Origin: Luscinia megarhynchos
Taxonomy: Eukaryota > Chordata > Aves > Passeriformes > Turdidae
DNA: 64,000 nucleotides
Reading direction: 5' to 3'
NCBI GenBank assembly: GCA_034336665.1
Contig: JAPFBE010000002.1
Span: 38,667,406 to 38,731,405 of the forward strand
The notes beneath the pieces are model-generated. The model saw only the letters and a program-made list of their open reading frames with translations. It ran no database searches and was not told the DNA's origin. Of this stretch, positions 48,001 to 61,000 are shown piece after piece; positions within the stretch are counted from its first letter, which is position 1; every line of letters begins with the position of its first letter. The translations under genes and the position numbers were made by a program.

Positions 48001-51000
48001 TGTGTTACAAGAGTGACTGAAATTAACGAGTCATAGTCATTTGATGGTACCTAACAAAAGGGAATTTCTGTAACATTACATGTTCACACTGTGGTTTCTA
48101 ATGACAGCTACAATATGATTGATCCATGCATGCTAAATGTCCGATTTTCTAGGGCAATCCTTATGAATTATAAGAAAAAGGTATTTTTAAGTGCTGAAAA
48201 TATTTTAGTAATGTGACTTTTATAATTTCTAGCTCACTGTTTTAAAGATGATAAAATGCAGAGAATCTAATTCTAGTGGAATGCAATAAGCAAAATCTGT
48301 TTCTCCTCAAACTGAATTTATTGGCCTGGCCAAAGCTAATGTTCTTTTCAATCAGTATTTGCAATTTGAAGCAAATTTTAAAATTAAATGCTGTAGTAGA
48401 GGAAAAACAATCATGTTAGCAAATGAGAACACTGGTTTGTTGTTATTCGGGTTTGTTGCTTTGCACGGTCACTTTTGGGCTCCTCTGTACCAAATGCAGA
48501 CCTTGTTCCACATCTAAGGCATGACAGCAGCAGCTTATTTCTTCAAGGGCAGGAGAGAAGTTAGCACAGCAATTACCATTTGTGACTCTCCTTGCCATCA
48601 GCTGTAGCTGTGGTGAGCTGTTCCCTGCGGAGCTGCTCTCTGGAACTCCATTTCAAACATGCAGGCACACAGGCTCTGCCCCTGGAAGTCACTCACCAGC
48701 TCCAAAACCATCGAGCTCAGGAATCTCAACTACTTTCTGGTGGCATGAAATTCCACAGTTTTTAAGTTTGGACAATACTTTCCATTATTGTATGAGTAAA
48801 TAAGGATTACAAGTGTCTTCCTCCCTAACTCAAATACTTCAGTTTTCTGCAAGTCCTGGAGATCAGAGAATTAAAACAGTCATCCTAATTCAAATTAAAA
48901 TTTCGTTTTTAATAGTGGCTATTGACAGAGCTAGTTATTAGGATTAAAAATAGAAGTGGAAATAGGAAAAAAAATAGGAATAGAAATAGAAATTAAAAAA
49001 TAGAATTCAAGGAAGTTAAGTAAGTGAGAAAATAAATTAAAGACATGCATATTTTTAAAAACAATAATTTCCTCTGGTTAATAACCTAACTGAATAACTC
49101 ATCAGAAGTACATAAAATTGTTTTCTAAAACTGAAGACATACTTAAGATTACAAATTAATTATCCCTATGTTTTTCTAAGATACAGGAGATTATTTCTCT
49201 TAATAAATTAGCTTGACTACTAAATGAGGTTAGGATACTTCCCTCTTCTCCCTTATAGCCATGCTATTTCATTGCTAAGAAGCAGGATGATTTTTTGCCC
49301 CTTTGACACAACAGCACATGCAGGGCAGTGGTCATAAGGGACAGTCACTCCCATCAACTTCACAAAGCCTTGTTTCAAATGTTGAAGAAAGGTAACAGTT
49401 GTACGCAGTAAGCTGTAAAAAACTTGGATACAACACTATTTAGAGATCTTTGAGATTCCTCCAAGGAAAAGAGCACCAACTCCTAAACAAGACAGAAGCA
49501 AGAGGGATGGATGCTGTCACTTCCCCAGCAATGCACACACCCCCTGGCTGGTCCATCTTTACCCTTCCAGCTAGTTATGCAAGGACAACGAGTAGAATGA
49601 TGAGAGATCTGGAGTTTTTTCCTGCCATCTATTCCTAATAACAACAGGCTGCACTGGTTTGGATCTGAATGTTCAAGATTCCTGCACTGTAACTAAACTC
49701 ACTGCCTTTAGCTTCTTATCACAAGATACCTATAAAGATGAGGGCTACTGGACTAAAACAGCCGAACTGTTAATTCCTACTCATCCACAGTTAAAACTAT
49801 GACTTGCAGATTTATGTGCAAGATGAAAGTAAAATTACAGAAAAATGTACAAAAAAGTGTCATTAATAGACTCCGAGATTAGCATTTTTATACTGTCCAA
49901 ACATGTATGTCCATGATGCTCTGTGTAACCTGCCATTCATTACCTCTGTTTCTCTGATACTAAGCCAAATGCAGAGTGGTTCTGAAGTTCAGTGTTAAGA
50001 AGCTTGTGTTCTTTTGTGAGTGGGGTCAGTGAAAAGCAAAGATAAACAGAATGGTTAGAAATTTAACTTAGTGTTTCTTAGAGGGAAATTAGCGGAGTGC
50101 TTTTTTTGGTTTGTTTTGAAAAAGACTGTTCTGTAATACTGCACCACCCTCTCAGCTGGAAGTTCTCTTTTCAGGGATAAATGGATCTAGAGATCTTTCA
50201 CTGCAGCATGAGGCACCTTAGACATTGATGTTTGAATGCTTCATGCTATACAAAGACATTTTATTTCAGTTTTGGTCCAGCTAAGCTTTCTACAACTTGT
50301 CCAAACATTCATTATTTATTTCAATATTCTCTGAACACTTATTTTGTATTTTAATAACTCTCTGAATGTTGCTATCTCAGTGACAGTCCTAATTCATGTA
50401 AGACTTCAGTACCACATCAAACATTTTAGCAGCAACAGCTACTTACACTTATTAACAGCTGTACACCAACACATGGGAGCAGGAATGTGTGGATGCAATA
50501 AATATAAACCACTATGGGCCACTGCCTGAATTTTGACAGCTTTATAGATAGGAAGAGCTGAACCCAAAGATCATGGAATTTGGGAGTGATAAAAAAGCAT
50601 CTCACTATAAGGAAATGGCTTCTGCCATATCAAATATTTCCCCCAAAACAGGCAAACATCTAAGTTTAGTTCTAATCTTTACTGCTTGGTTGATAACCAT
50701 CTCTGAGGCAAGTAAGTGGAGTGCTTTGTAAGACCACAGCTTGTTTTCTCCCTTTAAAATCTCACTAATTTTAAATCTAGAATATTAAAAAAAGAAAGGT
50801 AAACCTGTTCTTAACTTTTTTGGTATCAGTCAAGCCATACATCCCTCTTATTTTCAAAAAATCCTCAGCAAATCTGAAATATTTGAAGATCTGCAAAAGT
50901 AAAAAAAAATTAAATAGACACTTACCAAAGGTAGTTCTGCTTTCCATGTCCCAGTCTTGTCAAGTTTGTTTGTTCTTGGTTTTACTTAATCTGTGTTTTT

Positions 51001-51359
51001 CAGAACAAAATCAATTTTAGATGCTTTCTGTGCCTAAGATAGTGTTTTAAGAAAATTTCCAGTATTTGCAGCTATTACTTTACCTCCTCAGTTTCCAGTG
51101 CAGTACCTTCCTCTCAGGCATTTTGTCACCTGTTCATTAAGTGATGCAGATATGTAACCACTGTGTTCTCATCCCTATGGTTCAAGAAATGTGAGGTATG
51201 CTACATCATGGCTGCACTAAGCAAAACAGGAGACTATAAAGAAAAAGTACGCAGCAGTGCTATGGCACATCACAGGATATACACTGTGGAGAAGCTGTAG
51301 GTTAGCATTTCTGAGCTTAGTCCTTACATACACAGAGAAACCGTAACAGACCCTGAAAA
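45006..51359. other. Intergenic spacer between convergent PCBP3-like and ZNF830 3' ends
   Basis: About 6.3 kb with no gene I can support. The two longer frames on the plus strand (45,489-45,992 and 47,191-47,679) have no recognisable domain. It contains a short imperfect tandem (TATTACTTAAAAT, about 46,333-46,368) and an A/G-rich region of repeated AATAG units (about 48,950-49,010). Confidence 0.7.
48945..49015. repeat. Purine-rich imperfect AAATAG repeat
   Basis: Repeated variants of AAATAGAA and AAATAGGAA form a purine-only stretch of about 70 bases, broken by a few T residues. It is low-complexity DNA in the spacer. Confidence 0.7.
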
Positions 51360-51825
51360 AAAATGTACATATTTTATTGGGAGCTGGGACAATGGACAGA
51401 AGGGCACCTACAAATTTTAAGAAAACATAAATGCTTAATATTTTCCTTTCCCTAAACTCCCAGTCTGGGAAAACTTTGTAGACTATGCACTTCTATAGAC
51501 AATAAGCCATGTCTCAAAATTACCAAACTGAGCTAATGCTTCCAAAAGCCTAGAGATTTCTTTACAGATTTAGTAATCCTATTAAAATACTTCTGGTGGG
51601 AAACCAGTCATTTTAATAGGAAAGGTGCATTCAGTATTGTAAAACATTTGCAATATACAGATTTTACAGTAAGTAATACACACTGTAGATCTACAAAAAT
51701 TTTTTAATAAGCCTGGCTCTTTATCTCACGATCCTCTTTAAATAAATATTTAACAAAAGAATCTCTGTTCTAACAATGGAAGTAAGACCACAGATAAAAA
51801 GAGTATCAAGTGTGTTGCAGAAATG
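51360..51825 (-). other. ZNF830: ZNF830 3' UTR
   Basis: This stretch, about 450 bases and AT-rich, runs between the TAG stop and the AATAAA read on the minus strand at 51,378-51,373. An ATTAAA variant near 51,700 could give a shorter form. The end is approximate. Confidence 0.7.
51373..51378 (-). promoter_or_regulatory. ZNF830: ZNF830 poly(A) signal
   Basis: CCCAATAAAATATG on the minus strand about 450 bases after the stop codon is followed within 20 bases by a T-run, a typical polyadenylation context. Confidence 0.7.
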
Positions 51826-52009
51826 CTACAACAAAGCCCCTTTCACCCGCCAGTCTTGTGACAGCAAATCCTGCAGCTCTTCTTCATCTTCACTGCCAAC
51901 ATCCTCCTCCTCTTTCTCTTGTGCTGCTCTTAATCTCATGGCTTCCTTTAACTTCTCCTTCATCTCGTCCTGGCGGTTCCGCAAGAGCTCGACACGGCGG
52001 TAGCATTCA
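51826..52009 (-). CDS. ZNF830: ZNF830 exon 10 (C-terminus and stop)
   Basis: After the acceptor TTCCAACAG the exon completes an Ile codon, reads [20 protein letters not shown] and an acidic stretch, and ends [16 protein letters not shown] and TAG. The last block is the family's C-terminal signature. Confidence 0.97.
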
Positions 52010-55000
52010 CTGTTGGAAAGGGAAACACCTTTAACATCTGGGGCCTTTCCGTATTAATTTGATATCTCCAGTGCTGGATTTTGCTTCTACAACTTGGATA
52101 AAGAAGCTTTACAGATTCCCATCAATGACAAAGAAATAAGCTTTGAAGATGCTAGTGCACCTTCTCAGTGTTCACCAAGTGAAAACGGACTGAGGAGAGG
52201 AGAGGTGTGGTCAGTTCTCCAGCAATGAGATCTAATCCAAATACTTAACAACTGCATTACTGTCACAAACCATTTTTCAAAAAGCACAGAACCAATATCC
52301 ACTTCCACACAAGAGGAACACAATTCTTTGCTGTTTATGGTTTTCATGAGAGAAAGGTGTGATATCAGTTATTAATTTTGATAACTTAGTGGTGGCATCT
52401 CTGAAAATGAAAAAAAAGCAGCACAAAGTGTTCAGATTCTTCATCTGCTTTCTCTGTGCTGTAACAGAACATTTTAAGTAAACACAATCCACAGGCATCA
52501 AGTTTCCATTTACTTAAAAAGTTCTGTCCTTGAATTGTGTTTTATAACTATTCTAGCCATTTTAAACAGGATATTTTTTTTAAAAATGTGAAGTGGTACC
52601 AGCCTGATGTAAATTCACCTTTGCCCCTTTCATTCTCATTTGCTCAGAAGGGTCAACATGGAGGGGTTACTATCTAAATCCTGTTTCCCCTGGCATATCA
52701 CCAGTATGATTCTTACAGGCAGTTATAGCTGAAGATTTGAAAGCCAAGGAATTTATTTAATTTTCAACTTAATTTCAAATTGTCTCCATTTAAATAACTC
52801 AAAAGTTACAAAAAGTATTTAAAAATCTATTTGGAACTTTTATCTTGGGGAAAAATAATTACAGTAATATACTTGAAATACTCTACAAATTTCTTAATTT
52901 GGTTCTACGTACCTACAGCAGCCTTATCTAGTGAGAAAAATAAATGCTCTAAGAGGGGCAGGTTTAGCTCAAGCCCTCTCCAGAATTACACTAACATAGT
53001 TAAAAGACATGCCTGTAATAACAAAGTTCAGTTTGAACCCACTGCTTTTGTTACCATACACTGATTATGTGCAGCATATAAATCTGCCCAGATGGCTGAA
53101 GTGTTGCTTTAATTTCTAATGTCTTCTTTTTGTTGCATCTCCTTCTTTTCAGTCGCTGCAATTGTCATTATCATTGTTAATATCAGTGTGTGAAGCTACA
53201 CGAAAATGGTAACAAACTGTTCCACTGAGCTGAATCTCAGGTTACTGGAGTTTAAACCAATGCACATCCAACCACCACAGCCACCCTTTCAGCAAAACAA
53301 AACTAAACAAACCACTTCATGTAATGAAGTGCATCACTCCACAGAAACCTTTAAGTAAAATTCTACATCAATCAAAATTCCCAGGGAAATACAAATTAAG
53401 ACATTAAGACATTTGACAGGAGAAGGGGGAGAGTTCCAAGAATTTGCCTTGTGTACTTTCAGTGATTCCAGTGCATTCTCTCTTTGGAGAAAGTTCCTTA
53501 ACTTTGTACCAAAATCCATATCTTTATTAGGTATCATTCTGCAGTTTGAGAGTCTGTCCTTACTCCTTACTCTGGCCAATACTCAGATGATTAATGAAAG
53601 GCAATATGATAGATTAAAAGTGTTTTTATCACTCTAGTCAAAGAGCAATCCATTACTGCTGGAGAACAGAGAATTTGAGGAAAAATTGATCTACTTACAT
53701 CTGCTCATCAATTTCTCCAATCTGGCGATCTAGTCGTCCCTCCTCATCATCTTCTGCCACTATTGCTTCCGAAATCTAAACCAGAAAAGCAAATTTAGAA
53801 AATCCACCTTCATCCTGAATTCCGCTTCCACTCCTTTACAATGTCTGTGTCCTCCCCTGCTCCCTTCTACCTCAAGTCAATCTCCTCTATGTATATTCCC
53901 ATCTTCACAAGGGCAAATACAGAAAAAAACATGGTCTGGTTTAATTTGAAATGCAAATGCTTTTTCTTAAAATCCAAGTAGTTTGGCTTCTTTGGGGTTA
54001 ATCTTCAGAAATTTTCAATACACTATGATTTGAAAGTGAGCATAAACTACACACACACACAGTCTGAGGTTGAAATGGGAACTCTTTCCCAGTGCTTGGG
54101 ACTTAAATACACACCACTTATTGAACATACTGTTTAAATTTCCCACTAGATCCCGAAGTGTTTCTAACCTGTTATTTTTTTCAGCATATACTTTCTCAAA
54201 TCTGAATGTCTGGGAGATGCTATGCAATCAATGGTCCACGCATAACTGAGAAGATTCCTCCTAAACTGAAGAATTATCTGAATGGCTTATGCTAGCAAAA
54301 TGTATCCACCACCGCTTTTGTATGAACATTTGCTCTGTTTATAGTGCTGACTGCTTTAAAATGAGCAATGATACATTTTTCTGCACCACTTTTCTCAGCA
54401 GTTGACATATGATTAACTATTTACAATTAAAATAATTAAAAGGATAGCAAATACTCTAGGGGAAGACTGAAAACACCAGGTAATCTGTAGTACAGTTATA
54501 TATTGTACACAAGGGCAGATGAACACCTGCTGCAGGAAGACTTTCCATGCAATGGTAAAGAGTGAAAAATGGAAGTACAGAAAAACTGTGGCAAATTTAC
54601 GTGTCTCAAACTCTTTTGTCACTTTCCCAGATTTTGGAGTTCCTTTCCAGTACATTTAAATTAAACGTGAAATCCGGGTTACCTACACTTTATAGATACT
54701 TTTTTAAAAGAGAGACAAATGGGTAGTGTTTTTAAAAGTTAAAATGTGAATACAGATTTAAAGAAGAGCCCGCGATTGTGTGTCCTGTTTGGATACAGGA
54801 CACTGATCTGAGATATATGCCAGCTAAATAGTATTTAAATAAAATACAGTGTAACAAATGTAGCTAGATACATATGATTGGATCTTGATTAAAAGTTTTC
54901 AACTTAATTTCCTTTAAGTGGAAAATACAAGGAATCCTTTGCTCATTTATAAAGTGCATTTACCCACACAATGCATTGAAACAAACAGCTGACAAATGCA

Positions 55001-58000
55001 GATGTCAGCCATTCTGCAGAGCTGCATGAAACTGTTGTTTTCCTTATTGTGTATAGTATTTAGAATCAATAAATATAGATTCCATTACTTACTGTGTTGA
55101 CCTGTCGCATTGCCTTTTGAAATTCATCCCATTCTTTGTCCATCTGATCCTTTGGAGCATCAACTTTTCTCACCTAAGGAACATGGAAGTTTATAAATTA
55201 ATAATTTAAGTCTAATGACTCTTTGGGGCACTGTAAAAAAAGCCAGGAGAAACAGGAAAAATTATGCTGTGTTAGCAGAAAAGTCTGGTTGATGTACTTC
55301 AGTTTAAATAATGGATATGTGTGAGAGAGTGCAGCTGCACAATGGTTTTGGAAGAAAAATATGACTCTACTCCTGGATTAAAACAACATCTGTGACTGCA
55401 GCATTAAAGAATAATTATTAACTAAAGGTGGCTGGTGTGGAATGTCTGGAGTAACAAAAGTGAGTTTGATGGTAGGTCATTTCACTGTGTCAGGTGATAA
55501 CTATTAAATTCTTCTGTAAGCTGCCTGTACAATTGCATACAGTAGCCATTTCACAAGCCAAAAAGCCGTGAGTTGTTTGCCTTTGGCATAACGTAAAGTA
55601 TCAAACTTTTCAGTCACTAGTCTGCTGGTGTTAGGTAGCCTGACTGTATTTCAAATCTAGTCTAATTTTGTTGGCTAACAGAAAAAAACTGTACAGCTAC
55701 AAACCAATTTTAATGACATGCAAAGCTTTTTTTCTGTGGTAGATGGCATTTAGTACTACAACATGAAGTCTGAAAAAGTAGTAGTGGTAGGAAGGTGTTT
55801 TAAGATCTCCAGCCAAGGTAATCAAAGCCAGATTGTGCTTTTAATGCAAATAAATAAACAAGATAGTCTACCTGTGTAATTGAAACTTCCACAATTCAAG
55901 ACTGGAAGATGTGGCATATAATGTATTTTAGAGGACAGATTATGCCTGACTCAGGATTGGGTAGAAATTATGTAGCTAGGAGAACTAAGCAATTTGAACA
56001 TAGTAAGTCATGACTCCATCTTTTTGCATTAGTTTTATTTTCCCTTTATTCATTCTGCTCTTTTGGTGACATGTCAGTCATCACCTTAGTAAAGACAATA
56101 GTTTGGTGCATTTTGTTCCTGAGTGATTAAATTTTGTTCCTGAGTGATTATACAAAATTAAGTAGTATGAATTAAGTTTATAGAATAAATTAGAAGCTTC
56201 CAAGCAAACTCATACTGGGAAGTAATAGTCATCATTTCATTTTTCTGTTCTGTTATTATTTCTATCATATGTGTATGTACTGTGTTATTATGCATTGTGG
56301 TTGTCTTTTGTAATTCATAATTATTTGTATTTCTTACAATAAATTTAAAGCGCTAAAGTTACTATTTTTTCTTGAAATATTTATCTAATCCAGAATTTAT
56401 ATGCTCTACAAATACCTGATGCAAATAGCAAGCATTTTTCACGCCCACAATCTCCCTTTCAAATGCCCAGTTAATTCTTAAAATAATTATTTTGTGTATG
56501 ATTCCAACATGGAACCACCACAGCCATCTCAATATAAGTGATGGCACAAACATTTTCCTTCCTCTGAGTATTAGTTACACTCAGAAAGGGCTGAGCCTCT
56601 GCAAGCAATTCAAGGAAGAGCTGACTGGACCACTTGTAAATTTATCAGTGGAGGCAATAACCAAAACAAAGGAACAAAGGTCACTAACCAGTGTCCTCAC
56701 AGATCTAAACAGATTCTCCTTTGCCTGCTAGGCAGTCCTGCATTCCCAGCTTATGATGAAACTAAGCATTTGAAAAATTTAATACTTCAATTAGACACAA
56801 AAACCAAAAACAAAAGAAAGCACCAAACAGCCAAAGCATGGCTTTTTCATCTACCTGTTTCAATATCTGAACTATCATTATTAAAAACTATTCACTATGG
56901 CAACACATGGGCATGAGTAGTGCCAAAAGAGTCTTGCCAGAGCAAATAAAACTCCTAAGCTTGTTAGCTGGGGCCAGTGGGACTAACTGAACATGAAGAA
57001 GCATTATTTGGAAGGTCTCCAAAGTAGATCTTATGGCTTGGCCTCACAATGCCATACACCAGCAGCCTTCCACTGTGTGAAGAATGAAATACATTCAAAG
57101 AAAATAAAAAATATTTAAGCCTACAGCACTATGTTTCAATAAAGAAAGTAAGAAAGCCATCTGATCTGTGGCAAATTTTAAAAAACAAAACAAAAAAAGG
57201 TTTGTTTTTCAAATACCAGTGTTTATTTTGGTCTTCATTTGGCACTGTGCAAGTTGAAGGAAGTATGAATGTATTTGATCACAATTTCAAGTTTTTTAGT
57301 TGTGGGGTTTTTTTCAGAAACAAGGTAAATGCTCACATTTCTTTTCTTTTCTGAGCATCATAAAACCCCAAAGTGGTAAAAAAAACCAGAGGGCTGAAGA
57401 CCAAGTTCACTCTTGTGATGTAACCAGTACTACAGCATGTGCCATAACAGAGCTGTTTTCATTCCAACAGGATGCACCCTATCAGTCACACAGTAACTCA
57501 ACACTTTTCAGCAGGATCTCACAAAGGACTTATAGAGCTGTTATATTCCCAATTCCAAAGCAAAATCGAACATAAAAATTAAGTGAACTGCTTTTCCTGG
57601 GATGACTCACAGAAATAAAGGTAGATTGTCAACATCTCAGTTCAGTATTCCAACCAACAAATTTCACTTCTTTAAGAGCCTCAGAAGAACCATAATCAAA
57701 AATACTTTCCAAGAGATGATTTTAACAAGCTCTTCCTGCCCACCTCCATCCCTTTTCCTGTTTTCTGATTCACACAGAATGAATGCTAAAAGCTGCACCA
57801 CGGGAGGTTCAGACTGGGCAACAGGAAGCATTTAGTCTATTCTATTCTAAATAGTTCCATCATCTTCTTATATGCAAGTATGACTGATTACCTGGAAAAG
57901 CATCTTTACTACTCACAAAATCATTACAACTGGCAGAAAAAAAAATCCAGTAGCATAAAATGAGTAGATCACTTACTTTTGCATCCACTTCAGGATCATC

Positions 58001-61000
58001 AAAGAAACCTTCTGGCAAAGCTTCAGCAGTGTTTTCTTTCCTGAAATATTTAATACGTTAACAATTTACAGTCTGCTTTATTGCAGAGTTAAAAAGATTC
58101 AAGGATTAAATTCATAATCCTTTGTGTAAGTTTGCAGAAACACAGCAAGCTTTTTAAGCCCTTAGTTTTATCTACAACCATCAAAACCTTCAGCTTTGTC
58201 TTTACTCACTTTGAAGGAACTGCACAGAAAGGTTTAAATCGCACTGATAAAACAAGAGCTGAAGGTTACGCTTCTTAAACTATTCCTTTCAGTGTGCTGA
58301 ACACCCAAACATTGTAACTGCACAGTTGCTACTTCTGAGAGACTAAAGCACCGTCTAAAGGAGTGCTCAAGTGAGCCGAACCATTACTACAGAAAAGCAG
58401 TTTCCTTTGAACAGTGGAAAGCAGTGGCTGACATTAAGCTCCCGCAGTACCGTGTGTTAAAGTTTGCAAAGAGATATCAAACAGACTCTGTATGACATTG
58501 CTCCATCTCTTCTCCTGTCCCTAGGCTGCAAGATACCTGTCTGAAATAATGCCTAAGGCTGACACGCATACAAACTATCCTGAATGCAACCTAGCAATAA
58601 ATTTAGATTTCTAAGTGATCACAGTCTCTAGTTCCTGTAAGATAAATGTTTATTTACAGTTCCTAAGATTATCAGTATTTGATTTGACTGCTTACCTTTC
58701 AACTACCTTCTCTTGTATCTCTGCTTTCTGTATGGATCCTGAATGGGAAACTATAGGAGCAGCCGGAGTTTTGGTGTCAAAAAAGTCTGTAGGAAAGGAC
58801 AGAAGTCTGTGACAAAAAGAACAGCTGTTCAGACATTTCCAAAAATTCCTACTAGACAGGAATTTCAGTTAGTACCTTACTGAATCAAGGGAAGAACAGC
58901 CAGATGTTACTTCCCTTGGCACAACAATATAAAATCAATAAGCAACCACCACACAATAACGAGATTCTTTGACAGTTTATCTCTACTTCCAGTATTGCAC
59001 GCTCTCACCATCACCTAATTACTCATCATCTAATGGCAATAATTAAAAAAAATAAAAACCTTTCATCATCAGTTAAATTACAGGTTCTCCTTACAGAATC
59101 ACTTACTGTTTCAGTCAGCATTACCTGCAGGCAGAGAATTAGCTATTACTTCTTGAGTTGAAGGTGGAATTTCAGTTTTATGCACAACAAAAGATTTGCT
59201 TGACTGTTCTTGTTCCTCTTCTTCCTCATCGTCGTCGTCATCGTAATTCCCTGACAATAAACTGGGACCCGGGCCCTTGGAAAGCTGTACACTGGTGCTG
59301 TCTTGCTCTGCTTCATCAAAAAAATCTGCTGGCAGCCTGGTAAAGAGCCCACAACACAACTGTTTTAAACTTCACACCAATGACTCCAGTCCAGTCCCTC
59401 TGTGAGCAGTACAGGCTGTGAGATACTGAGCAATTGAGCTGCACAGCAAAAACACAGCCACTGTCTGAGGGCAGCACACACTTATTAAGTAATTTGCTAC
59501 TTATTTTGGGTACATGCTGTCCAGGACTGCAATTTAGAACAGCCACACAGGCTCAGCAATGAGAAAACAGATTTGCTGGAATAGCTGCAGCCTGCAAGCC
59601 AAACATTTTTCCACTTTATATTTTAAACTAATCATGTCAACAAGTTCAAAAGTGGACAAACCACTCAAGTGTTGATTTTGCACACAAACTCAAAGTCCTA
59701 CAAGGAAACAGCATGTGGTACCTATGCAAGCTAGTAATTTATCCTGTGTAGAGGAGACCCACAGGTGTCACCTGACATCTGCCAAACGTGCAAAGATGTG
59801 CAAATACCATAAGAAATTTTTAGAGGCAGTTGAGGTGCTTTACCCAACCCCTTGAAGTCAAATACAGCCCTATATTTGTACAAGTTCAACTGCAGCATAT
59901 GCACCCACATGAATTTTAGGTGACAAAAACCATCCTAATGAAGATCTGTCATTTCTTAGTAGTTTTTGTTAATATAATCTAATTATACATCCAAATTTGT
60001 GTTAATTTCAGACTGCCACCTCTTCTGTAGGATGTCAGCATTATTAGAGTACATGCTACTGTCTAGTTATGTTCAAGCTGTGTAATAGCACACATCAATC
60101 CTTTAAAGTCTGTCAGTGACAGTAAAAGAATTCCTGTTTTCTCAGACAGTCTTAAGAGTTGATACAATTATCTCCACCCAGGAAGATGCTGCCATGTTCA
60201 GGAATATACAACTCTGTCAGAAAACGGGCAGAAGCAGGGATGTGCTAACTCTGAACCTTTGCCCTTGTCTAGGAAGCAGAGACAAGGAAGAGCTGGGTGG
60301 GAATGCAGCCACTGGCAGTTAGAAAAAAATCCGTATGTAATAACAAGATCTACTTACCCCGATGAAGATGTGTGTGGCTTTTCATCTGTACCTGTACAAC
60401 AGCCAAGAGGCACTTCTTAAAATTCACACTTTTAAAAGAAACATCCCTAGGACTTCTATGACAGCACCAAGCCCCCAAATGCATGTGTATTTAACATATC
60501 TCATATATTTACATGTCTGGTAGCACCAAGGGAAAAAATTCACCGTTTTTCCTTTGGCAAGAACTTTGGTGCATGGTTTTAGGAAAATCAGTGACTTGAT
60601 CTCACTAAAAAGGAATAACACCACTCCTAGGCAAGTGTTCCTACTGCTTAATTTACACTGCTTCTCGATCTATTTGGGCCAAGCCCACAGTCCCATGAGC
60701 TAATTTAACCCAATAACCCAGAAGAAACCCAGGTAAACTTCCAAAAGCACAGTTTTCTCCTGACACAGAACTCACAGAGAAAGAGCGAGCAAACTTCTTC
60801 CCTTTTCAGCAGCAAAAGGCTGACAGTAACTCAACAGTCTGGTATATTCATACTCAGTTCCACAGGAACAAAACAAACCAAAACCATTCAAGATGTGAAA
60901 TGGATGGATTCTGGCAAGCATTTCTCTCTCATTACCTTTTACTCTCTTTAAGTCTGTATTTTCTGTCTCAACTGTTTTCCTCTTGACAGGATGAGACGAT

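Noticed and set aside
59111..59359. 82-residue minus-strand frame as a separate acidic protein
   Set aside because: It is ZNF830 exon 5 with intron sequence at both ends; splice sites and phase fit the neighbouring exons exactly.
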